A DNA stretch of 64,000 bases from contig NC_134368.1 of assembly GCF_035582795.1 (NCBI RefSeq), positions 27,896,001 to 27,960,000 on the forward strand, given 5' to 3'. A program made the position numbers and the translations under genes. Below the pieces are notes generated by a model. The model worked only from the letters and a program-made list of their open reading frames with translations, was not told where the DNA came from and made no database searches. Shown one piece after another: positions 15,401 through 27,400 of the stretch. Every line of letters begins with the position of its first letter. Positions within the stretch are counted from its first letter, which is position 1. Source of the DNA: Mycteria americana (lineage: Eukaryota; Chordata; Aves; Ciconiiformes; Ciconiidae).

Positions 15401-18400
15401 CGATAAGAGCCATTTGTTTAGGTTTAACGGAGATTTGTAGGTTGTAGAATGACAGAATAATTCAGGTTGGAGGTCTCTAGTTGAGTCTTCTGCTCAAAGC
15501 AGGATCAGGCATGAGATCAGACTGGGTTGCTAAGGGCTCGATCGTTCGACTCTTGAAAACCTCTGAAGACGGAGATGGCACAGCCTGTCTGGGCAGCCTG
15601 TTACACTGCCTGGCTGTCCTCATGGAGAAAAGAAATACTTATTTCTGCATTGAGCAAGCCTGGGAAGGGTTTGCAGTAGCTTCTCCCCTGGCTGCTGTCG
15701 TGTCAGGAGCCAAAACTGAGGCTGAAGGAGACATTTTCTTTAGTTGTAGTGTTCTGCTGGGGCTTTCAGTGAGAAAGCTCTCACTGAAACACAGGCTGGC
15801 ATCAACGATGGGCTGAGGAAGGGAGAGGTGGGTCATACGGGAGAAAAGAGCAACAGAATGGTGAGGGGAAAACCTCTGGGGCACAGGACTTGCAGTCTTT
15901 GGAGCATTTCTCTGGCACCTGTTTTTTTTAGCCTGTGCCTCATCTCCAGTGACCATCCCTCCGTGGAGCGTGTGACACACAGAGGTGGAGCTCCGTGTCT
16001 TGTTTGCTCTTGGTATAGGTGCGCTCACGGGTGGACATGGTGGAGAGGAGGTCCTCAAACTTTCCATGCTGCCTTTTTGGAGTGTGTATTTCACCCTCTG
16101 CCTCGTCCAGTTTGAGAACCACTTTTAGGCAGGAGAGGGACATGTCCAAAGAAGGGCAACGAAGCTGGTGAAGGGTCTAGAGCACAAGTCTTAGGAGGAG
16201 TGACTGAGGGAACTGGGGTTGTTTAGCATGGAGAAGAGGATGCTCAGGGGAGACCTTGCCACTCTCTACAACTACGTGAAAGCAGGTTGTAGCGAGTTGG
16301 GTGTTGGTCTCTTCTCCCAAGTAACAAGCCACAGGACAAGAGGAAATGGCCCCAAGTTGCACCAGGGGAGGTTTAGATTGGATGTTAGGAAAAATTTCTT
16401 CACCAAAAGGATTATCAAACATTGGAAGCGGCTGCCCAGGGAAGTGGTTGAGTCACCATCCCTGGAGGTATTTAAAAGATGTGTAATGTGGTGCTTAGGG
16501 ACATGGTTTAGTGGTGGAGTTGGCAGTGTTAGGTTTACAGTTGGACTTGATGATCTTAAAGGTCTTTTCCAACCTAAACGATTCTGTGATTCTGTGTCTC
16601 CCCATGCCTTGCCTGTGGCAGAGGATTTGGGTTGGCGGAGGTGAGGGTGCAGTGGAAAGCGGTGGGGAGGACGGCGGGCAGCCAGCCCCAGCAGGCGCCG
16701 GAGGAGACACCCTGCTGCCACTTCTAGCGGCTCACGGCTGTGACCTGGTGCCTGTCCTGCTGAGAGGTGGCAGCACAGCCCTTGGCAGCTGGGCCTCCTT
16801 CCGTTGTTCCCAGCACTGCTCGCTGCCCGCTGGGCTTGCCCGGGTCACTGCCACTGGCCATGGCCCTACACTGGTCCCCACTATTTGCTCACAGGGCATT
16901 TTCCTAGACACGTTCCCCGCCTCTCTCGGGAGCATGCCGCCCTCCAGAGAGGATAAGAGAGGCAGGGATTCCCAAGCACTGCCAACAGCAAAGCTCTCTG
17001 GAGCCAAAGCATGTCCATAGGCGTTGGCGTCCTGTTGGCACTGCCAGCAGATGACCCCGATGACCGAGCTGTGAGAGCCCAGGTCTGCTCTTCAGGGGGC
17101 ACGGACGGATGAGGGGCCATGGGCTCATGTGGGTCTGCAGGGATGGGAAACAGGATCCATGCAGAAGGTGGAGGTTTAAATCCTGCCCCCAGAAAAGAGG
17201 AAATTTCATCAGATTTCCTCCCTTGCAGCTGTTAATAAGATGGAGGGGTGGGAGGAGGACAGGAAAGCAAGTCTACAATAGACTACTTCTGAAATACGTT
17301 ACTTTTTATTTCTAAGAGTAGTCTTTTTTTATTTTCCTCTGTCGAATGTGCCATTTTCTAGATCTTTCATGCATTAGAAGCACTGTGCAGTGGCTGATAG
17401 GTTTGCTGCAGATTTTTCTTGATTTGCCAACTGGGAAAGCGGATGTATAGTGGAAGCTGCTAAATAGATCAGCTGAAGTGCTACCCTTGTTTTGACAGTG
17501 TGGTTTTAGCTCTGCAACAGCCTTGTCCTGGGTCAGGAAGCTGGCTTTTCAAAGGGATTTGGATTATTGGCTCAATATGCTCTCACCGTATTTTTTCAGT
17601 CCCCTCTTAATAGTGTTTCAAGTATTTCATTACCTTTAATACTGACTCAGGCTTTTCCCTTCAGATAACAGATTGTTTAGACAACCGTGAAATAAAGGAA
17701 GTATTTAATTACTTTGCCAGTTTTTAAACCCTAGTATGTGCTATGTATTCACTAATGCATACGTTTTTGTGTTATTCTGGAAGAGGAAACTAGGGGTGAA
17801 ATGTATGCTTATCTCCAGCTAACACAATCCAAGATAGCCTACAATTTTAAAAGCTTGTAGGAGCTATTCCAAACCAACTGCATGATGGTTGCTGATGAAC
17901 CGTTTGAAAAGGAGATTAAAGCCCAGTGATTGAACACCTGAGCGGCACGTACTGCTCTGGAACGTACTCCCCAGCTCCCTGGTGAGCTCTAAACCAGTCT
18001 GGTTCAAACACATTACAAAGAAGCAGCAAGTATTGCCTTGAGGAATTAACACATACTTTTATTTCCACTGTACTCACTGTGTTTCTCCTGTATTATTCTC
18101 TGCAGGCCTCCCCGGTGGAAGCAGATGGAGCTGCCAGCAAGCATGCCGAGGCTAGCCCTGGAAGTGCGGGACCTGCGAGCCCGGCGTGCCCGTCCCCAGG
18201 TGGGTTGCGGCTGCTGCCCTCGCCCCTGCCCTTGCCCACCCCGGGCTGGGGTTTAGGCCCAGCCTGCAGCAGGATTCCGATAAGTGCATCTGCAGCGGCA
18301 CCAAGAGGGTTTATTCGAACATGCAGAAGATGTCAGAAATCTCGACATAAGAAAGAAATTTTTTACAGTAAGAATGATCATTCACTGCAACAGCCTCCCC

Positions 18401-21400
18401 AGGGACGTGGCAGAGTCCCCGTGGCTGGAGGTTTTCAAGATATGACTGGACAGGGTGCTAGAAAATCTCATCCAGGCTCCCTTTCCCACGAAAGGTGGGA
18501 CCAGATGATCTTTTGAGGTCCCTTCCAACCTGGGCTGTTCTGTCATTCTGCGGTTGAAATGACACACCTGACTGCACGTTGCTCGGGCTGCGAGTTGTCT
18601 GCTTTGCCGTTTGGGTGTGTGAAAAGCTGGTGCCACAGCATGCTGTAACCATCAATCAGGGCAGAAACTATCAGTCAGTAATAGCTTCTGTTTAACACTT
18701 TTTTTTCCCCCAAGACATTAAGAAATGGGGAAGGAGAATAAGAAGGGGCACTTCAGTCCTCATAGGGGCTTTAAAGGGACAGTATTGCGCACACTCCTGA
18801 TTTTCTGCTTTAAAGCCTTTGTGCATGATTCCTAATCTGGGGAAAGGAATTTGCTGGTAAAATTTGAAGCTATTTTCCTCAAAAGGGTTTTTCTGAAACA
18901 TTACCTTTGAGTAGGTATTTTATCTACTGCCTGCTATCATACTAAGTTCATGGGGTTTTTTGTTCATTTTTTAAAATGGGTCTATCAAAGTTCAGCTTGG
19001 TATGGGTAAGTAAAAAGTACTATTTGAAGTAGGTATTTAAATGAGACCTCTGGCTGTAATTGGTATATAAGCATAATGCTCCTATTTGCTGAGGATAAAT
19101 GTGACTTAAACAATCGAGCTTTGCCCTCAAACGTCAATGGGGTAGCATTCCCCAAGATGAGAAGCATATCCAGCCTTTTCTTGATGAGCTGCAAGACTCT
19201 GAAGCACATGGGCTGTTAGCAAGGGCTCATCAGCTGACTTAATTACTTTGGCTTGTAGATGCCAAAGCACATATGTTAACAATCTTGAATTGCACCTGGC
19301 AGGTAACGTAGAAGCTGCAATCTTGTGGTGAACCAACCAAATTCTCCTCTTGAGAGTCAGCAGTGATGAGCTGGTGATATTTGTCTATAAATCACGAAGC
19401 CACCTTGTGTCAGGCTCCACACCTGTGAGAAATACTAAATATTAAGTATGGATAGCAAAGTTTAATATTGGCTGGCAGGGAAAACTGAGATACCATTGCA
19501 AAAATTGAAAAGGTAAAGGAACATGGGTTTTCATTATGTCTGCTTTGGAGGGATAGATGTGGTCCAAACTGTGTGACCTTCTTGTAGAATAAGCAACCTC
19601 CTCTGCTGGTCAGTACAAGCCAGATACTTCCATGCTGTGACCCCTACGCCACTAATGGTGTGGGAGCTGCTCCGAAGTGGTGTGCAGCAGGAGCAACCGT
19701 TGTCTCTGCTCGTGTGCAGGTTCTTAGTGGAGCCTTGGGGTGCATCTCTTTCTTAGCTCACTCTCCTAGCCTGTCAACGAGGTACATTTGGAAGCTGCCT
19801 CTGCTGCCATGGTTGGAGAGGGGACAGGATCTGAAGCTGAGATTCTGCTTTAGGAGGTTGAGAGATGTCTGGGTGCTTGTGCACTGCCTGGGATGCTGGA
19901 AACTGCTCTGCTTCCAATGGTGGTACCAGCTGACAGTAGTTTAGCTGTCACAGTCCTCAGCTGTAGGCCTGTGCACTCCTAGTCCCTTCCCTGTAAACCA
20001 GCATCAACTTGTTGGGTTTTTGTAAGAACTGAATGACAACTAGGTTATTCCAGTCCAAGGCTTCCTGTTAGCACAATTTGGTTGCTGTCCGATGCTTGAC
20101 TGCTGTGGTTTAGTGGAAACAGGCAAGCTGGAATATCCTCCAGTGCTGACAGTGAGACCATGTTAATTGCAGAACAGCTACTTGTCTGGGTAGCATCTTA
20201 GGATAGGATTCATCACACAACTTCAGTAAAGAGATCTATACCTCAGTAGGCACGTTCTAGCTTACAGCTCATCTCAGCCGAAGAGGAGTGTCTGAAATAG
20301 TTTGGGTGACTCTTCCCCAAGATCTGCCTCTCTGTCTTTGTTGACCATGAAGGGTGTCCCATGATGCCCAAGTCAAGTGTAAGCACTTACACTTTGTCAG
20401 GTGAATTTCACCCTTAAAGCCTTGTCTTCTCTGAGAGATTAATTTTGCCTGTGTTGAAGAAAGAAGATTATTTTTTCAAAACATCCAGCTTATGGGCTCA
20501 CAGTATAACCAGTAAGAAATTAGATTGTAAGAAATAGGTCTACATTTTATTTGAAAAAAAGCCTTAACCTTGCAACATTATTTCTTATATGTGTGGATTA
20601 GGTTCAGATCAAAAGCAATTCAAGTCAACTGCAGCTTGTGCCAGCCCTGTTGTGAAGAGATTAGAATTTCTTCCCAGTCCGGTCCCTTCAGAGGAAGCTG
20701 CTTCAAGTGAGAAAGATGTGAAGAAACCTGAAATGGAGCAGCAGAAGGAAGCAGAGCTCCCTGCTACACCGGAGGTATGTATGGGCAAGAAAGAGAGGGA
20801 GTGGAAAACAAAACAAAAAAAGAAGCAAGATCTCACACGGAAATGTTTATTGTGCAAATTGGTTATTTTTCTTTATATAATGTCACTTCGGGAGTTCATT
20901 CAAAACAATCTGCCAGGGAATGACCCTGGAGGATGGTTTCTGTGCCAAATCCTATGGTCATCAGAGAGTTCCCCCTCCAAAGGAACTCCCCAGTGTCTGC
21001 TTGTAGCGTTTGAACCTGTAAACTGGCTGGAGCAGAAATAAGAACTTAATCTGCAAACCCCAGTCCCACTGCGTGTTGAGAGGGCAGAGCATCCAGCAGG
21101 TGTAGACAGTGGAGCTTACCCTCTTAGTCCTCTTGAAGTGCTGAACAAGTGCAGGTGGTGGCAGAGGTAACAAATGGCCATGACCATGCTGCCCTGTCAG
21201 GTACATTAGATGTTGGTCCTGGGTTAGGATCAGCTTTGGTCTGGAGGGCAGTGTGAACAACAAACAGCTACCAGTTATTTCCAGGACTTCAATACTGCAA
21301 CTCCATGTTGTAATTCTGGAGGTAGAGGCTTCATCTTTGATAATGTTGATTCAGAAAATAAGTAGAAAGTGTTTAAGTTAACCTTTGATTGAACCTGCTG

Positions 21401-24400
21401 ATTTTTGAATGCTGTTTTCTGCTCCCAAATGTCTGAACAGGTGATGAAACCAAAAGCCCTGGAACAAGAGGGGAGTGTAGTATTGCCATTTTTAAAGAAA
21501 CTACCCGAGACTAGCCAAGTTACTCTGCAGAATTCTGGTCTACAAGGTGAGCAAACAGCATTTGGAGAACTCAGCTGGACAGTAACTGAATTATGTGTGT
21601 GTGGTGTTCAGGGAGAAGTGCCTAATCAATGACCTGGAGGTTTTGGAGCTAAAAATGGTTATTTTCTAGTTGCATCTGACTGATATTGGTAGTGTGGCTT
21701 CCGTGACGCAAAGGACTCTTCTTGCTGTTCCCCTTAAACACAACAGCAAAATTGTGACACAGTGGAGGGGGGCAGGGAGAGCCCTATCTTGCATTTACCT
21801 GGCCTAGCAATGAAAGCTGTATTATGTTGATGAGTATTATATTTTATTAGTATTGCTGCTCACAGATGAAAATGGCTTAGCAATTGGTTTTACCTCACAA
21901 TAAAAACTTCTGGAGATAAATTCTGCACTCAGCTGCTCATGTGGAGCCCCTTTTCATAGATGAACAATACACGTGTCTGGCCACCTCCCTCAATTTGACC
22001 TGTGCCCATCACGAGTTCTTGCAAAGCAGAACTTTCTTTGATTTTATATTGATTTGAGAGATGCATATATGTAGGTATTGTAAAAGAAAGAGAGAGAGAA
22101 AAATAATCTGAAGTTTTCTTCCCCCTGAGAACTTATTAGGCTGTTAGTTTGTGTATAGGTAATATACTGATTATCCTAGCGTTTTCAGGATTGAAACTAC
22201 TGAAGGTGATCTGCTGTGGAAGACAGAATTGTCTGAAAAAGAATAGAAGTCTCACTTGTTTTAAGAGGGGGGGGGTGCTTTCCAAACAGGCTTTGAGAAC
22301 ATCATTTTACGTTAGGCACAAATCAATCCAAACGTCAAGTAACAGATGGTAGGTCTCTCACCTATTTTCTGAGTGATGCTGAAACACTTGGCTGCTCTCT
22401 AGTGTTCACGGCACGTAAAGTGCTGAAAGGATCGCATAATCCTTTAAAACGTGTATCTGCAATAGTAGCGAACTCCAGCACCGTGCAAAGGCTTGAGGGA
22501 GTGGCTGCCCTTGACTAGCATTAGTTTGCTAGAGCTCTCATGTGAGGTTAGGTGCCGTGTTACAACAGTAGCATTTATATACGGGCAGTCCATGTGATCT
22601 GCAGGTGCGTTGTAAACTAGCTGCGATGGGCCAAAGCGATTGTAGTCAAAATCCCGTTCGTGGCCGAGGCTGCTCGGGTCTGAGAGTCCGTCATCGCCTT
22701 TTGACTGCGCTGTGTTTCTTGTTTTGTCTCCGTGCCGTTGCCTGCAGAGCCGCCCCGCGGGGCCACGGTTCCGCTTAGGGTTCGCAACAACTGGCGGCGC
22801 TCACAGTTTTTCTCGCAGTCAGGTAAATGCAGCGCTAAGACCAGCTTCAGCCCTTCTGCTGCCTCCAGTCGTAGGTGTCTTTGGACATGGGGCTGGGGTG
22901 AAAGCTGATGATCACGGGGACTTGTTCTACCTCTCGCTTTCATAGAAAGTGTCTATTCCTGCCGCACAGTTGACAAAGAGCTGTTGGGTTGCACGTTGTT
23001 GTGATGCTCTGGTTTCAGGCACCCAAATGAAATCACTTGCCTATAAATACCTTTTCCTTAATTTCTTTAAATCAGCCTAATTCAAAGACATTTGAATAGA
23101 AAACGGCAATGGTTCTCTTCGTAACTGTGGCTCTTGAATAGTGTAGTCCCATCCTTTCAGCTTTGCTGTGCTTTTTCCTTCGTTGCACTGAATCACGAAG
23201 GGAAAAGTAGATCAAAGTAGGTAACACTCAGAGTCTGAACACTGCTAACGTCTGTGGCCAGAAGTAGATGGCATTAGCTAGTGGTAGAGTAGAACCTGAT
23301 GTTAGTTAATGTTGTGCTCCTCTATACCCAGATAAAAAGTAGTTTTGTTGGTGATGGGTGTAATCTGTTTTTCTGGTTTATTTGCTTGCGATTCGTCCTT
23401 GCATTTGGTTGTGGGAGCAAATAGGAAACTAACATGAAGCTTTTTCATACGGTTACAATGTAGCTTTAATTGCAGGCTAAGCACATTTTGCTGCATTAAA
23501 TTTAATTTTTCCTTTTTCTGTTTTTTTTAACAGCTGATTCTGATAACGGTGACAAATCAAATGTGAGTACCTTTTTTGCATCATTTTTTGTTTTAGAGAT
23601 ATATGTTTAGCAAAAGTGAATTTTTTTTATGCAAACTGTGTTGTAACATCCCCAAACCAGAATGAGATATTTTTTTTTCTCATGGAAATGAGAGAGAAAA
23701 AATACAACCCAAATCAAGACCTGGTCTGAATCTGGAATTTATGTGTTCTTCCCTTGTCTGGAAGGAATGCTAGCTATACAGTACTGGTTTGCTGGAACCA
23801 CTAAAACTTCATAATCTCAAAATAATATGTAACTCCAAGTTATCCATTCTACTTTAAATGCATAGAAATTAGAGATCACAATTCTTCTGTCTCCCCAATG
23901 AAAAAAAAAAAAAACACACCACAAATGCTACACTAAAGTATACAGTATTTCATACTCTGTCCTGTAAAAATAGACATAATCTCTTCCTATCAGATTCTAA
24001 TACGACTCTTAGTGGAAAGGAATATGACATCAAGTGTCTAAAATTGCCCTTGATTATAAGGATTTTAAACATGTAAATGTATCATGTAATGGGATCCTTA
24101 CTGAAGCCTGAGATTTTATTTCATTATGGATAAAAATTTAAAACAAGGCTATAGGCTGTTGTGCTGGCAGCCATATGAAATGAGAGAATATATTTTACAA
24201 TCACAAATTGCTTTGCATGTTGCGCCAAAGATTATAGAAAAGAAAAATAGAGATTTTCTTTAAATTTGAGTACCTGCAGGTATCTCTGTTCAGTGCTGCT
24301 TAGAGCTTTCTTTCAGATCTTTTTCCTTTTTATTCCCCTCCAGTTGAAGTTTTCCAAACCTTTCTTTGCAAACCAAATTATTATTTTATCACTTGGATAC

Positions 24401-27400
24401 CTGTGGGCAATCCTAAGTGTCAGTGAAGCCAAGAATATTACCTGCTAACTGAGAGAACCATTATCTAGTTCTCAATTTCCCATTTTAACATCACCGCCAG
24501 GAGTGGGCCAGATGAAGTGCAGCTTTCTTGGTAGCCTTGTGAAGTACAATGTTAAAGTCTAATAGCTTGGTTTTCCTTCACGCAAGCGTTTCAATTTCTG
24601 GTCCTGGGATCCAGAAGAAGAGCGAAAGCGCCAGGAAAGGTGGCAGCATGAGCAAGAACGCTTGCTTCAGGTAAGGAAGAAACTACATTTCTTCCACTGT
24701 GTCGCTCAGATGTTGAATCGTCCCTTTGGACAAAAGTTGGGCATTTCATGTCGTGTCTTCCACATCCTCTGTGGATGCTTCAGCGAATTCTGTGGCAGAT
24801 GAATAAGAACACAAACATACACACACGTTCTCTGTGGTTTGGGCACTCTTAACATCTCCCTTCCCCCCGCTCCGTGAAAGACTGAAAGGACTTGGTTCTG
24901 CATTCCAGTGCGGAGTTAAGCCAAATGTTGATCCTCAACTATATTTAAAGTATGTTGAGCATAGACTGTGAGACTTAATTAGTCTCACAATAAGTCTCAC
25001 AATAAGACTGTGGAGCCTCTTTCTCGAGACTGGTATTTTGCTGACCCTGGCACCTATGCAACTCTTCTTTAAAATGATGGTCGTAATGGATTTTTGTAGA
25101 CTTCTGCTTTGTTCACAGGTTCTTCTTGGAAAACATAAAGCTAAATTTGGACATGAAGGGTTTGGGGTCTTTTTGTGAGGGGAGAAACCCCATCAAAACA
25201 ACCACTGGTTTTGCCTAGTGGTAGAGTAAGCTGTAAAAGGTCTGGTTTTGTGTCCTAGTTGGGAGAAGTGCAGTGGCCCTGAGAACTTGGATTTCCCCAT
25301 CAGTCAGTAGTGTCTTTTGAAATTGTGATTAGGTTTGGTCCCAAAGAAATAATCTCTTTTCTCCATGTAACAGAAGAGCAAACAACTGTCAAAGGGTGGA
25401 GAATAATAAAATGGAGTCTTGTCATCTTTTAAGAATGACTTGAGTGTGTCTCTACTGCTTTCTTGAGATTATTTCTTTTTAGCTACTATGGTTGTTTCCT
25501 CTTAAAGTGGTGTAAAATTCTCATCATGATTTTTCTGGCATATGTGGGTGTTCTCTCAATAGCGAATGCAGCTCTTCTGGATTAGGCAGATGTGGTTTCT
25601 AATTTGAACAGAAGTTGGAACTGGTGTAAAAGGGATACGGAGGTCACCATTCTTCCCCATATTCAAACCAGTTCTATCAAACAATTTTAAAAATCTCTTT
25701 GAGATAATTTTTCATGCAAAACTGTGTGAAAAAACAATTCTCAAGAAATAATTTCATCAAGGAGGAAAATAAACTACTTAGCTAATTATAAGCTTCCCCT
25801 CTTCAAACCTTTACACACTATTCATTTATATTTTAAACTTGCACGGGTATTCATCATTCATTAAATTGTACTGGCATCTCTCTTAAATTAGTACCAGTAT
25901 CTGCAAAACCTGCTTGTTTATATGCTACTTTGCTGAAGTTATTAATGTAAAATCCATGCCCAAGTGTTTTGGGATGTGTGATAGCTTTTTGGAACTCTTA
26001 ATACTGTATAAGAAACAAGGAATTACTGAAATTGTTGAGCATAAATTTCATTTCTGACCAAAGGTTTAAAAACTTCTAACAAATTAAACTACTTCTAGTA
26101 TGTTAAAAGTTCCTCGTGGTTTGAAGGTGTTAAATGTAAGTGCTAGAAACAAGTGGGGAGAGGAGGAAAAGCAGCTTTTTTTGATGCCCATGGATGTTTC
26201 AAATTTTTATCTTCCTATTTCATGCTATTTCTGATTAAACCACTCTTAGCAGGTTCATTTTCACTGTGGAGATACTACAGAATTTACTCCTAATACAGAA
26301 TGCTCTGAATTTACCTGTATTTGTATCCTCTTACAGGAGAAGTATCAGAAGGAGCAGGACAAGCTGAAGGAGGAATGGGAAAAGGCCCAGAGAGAAGTTG
26401 AAGAGGAGGAGCGTAGATACTACGAGGAGGTATAAGGCTCAAAGGAGGAGGTTGTTTATTGACTTTTCTTGTATTTAAATGCACCCATTTATGTAACTAA
26501 AAAAAATCCCATACCTAGGTTAATTAAAGAAAAGCCTTCTCAAAGCTGAATTCTCAGGATTGTTTCTCTTAAACGCTACCATAGGCACTGAGGAAAAATA
26601 ACTATTTAGACAGGTATCCTCAGAACCTCCGCATAGGTGGAGGTGTCTAATTGCTGTGCAAGTCAGGGTGAGTAAGTACGGTTGTGTCTGGGCACGCTCA
26701 GACTTCCCTCCGGAGGCAGAGCCTCGTGCGTTTTGGCGTATCCTTGGTGTCTGGACTTGATGGAACTCCAGATGAAATTGTTGTCTGCCTTGGGCTTGAT
26801 CATGTAAATGTTTTGTAAACTGGCCTTGTTTTTCAAACAAAATTCACAGGAAATGTTCAAAGCTTGCAGTTGTAGAATATTAACAATACAGAAGAAAGTG
26901 GTTTTCTTCTGTCATATGTGGGTCATTATTGCAGAAAATTGGAAAACATTCATGTTTTCAGTTTGACTGGTTGTACATTATGCAAATTGATGTCTTATCA
27001 TCTGTGTTTGAGAGCCATACTTGTGATCTGAACAAGAAAATTTTTTTTTTCAGCTTTCAGAAGAAGTTTCTCATGTACCATATTTTAGTATGAAATTTAA
27101 TAGACTGGTGTTTTGAGAAATAGGGTTGCCATCCCAAGTAGAATATTCTTTCCAGTTTTGGACATCCCATCTCAAAGATGGTAATGGTGAAAGGAAAGGG
27201 AGTGCAAAACCTTGAAGGAAATTAAAAATTGAGGTGTTACCATTATTCTTGGTACCACAGGTCCTTACCTAGCCATCTAAATGTGAGGGTGTAGCCAAAC
27301 TTCATGATTCTACTTTTTAAGCTCATAGTTGACATTCTGTATTTTTAACCCCTGCTCTCTCCTGATGCGCTTTTTTTTAGGAACGTAAGATAATTGAGGA

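Larger units (their letters stand above)
8141..18105 (+). other. LIMCH1: Large LIMCH1 intron (10 kb) with two CR1 copies
   Basis: This is the longest intron in the window. It carries the CR1 fragments at about 15445-15650 (-) and 16100-16598 (+), an (AAT)n microsatellite at 15238-15265, and a degenerate GATTCTGTG-like stretch at 9660-9741. No convincing extra exon was found; the open frames near 14030-14390 and 15640-17020 are partly CR1 and otherwise unsupported. Confidence 0.7.

Noticed and set aside
16219..16644. 141-codon open frame as a host gene
   Set aside because: It is the decayed C-terminal reverse-transcriptase frame of a CR1 element.
22191..22207. 17-nt AG...GT interval as a microexon
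   Set aside because: The length breaks the frame between exons 7 and 8 and the site context is weak.
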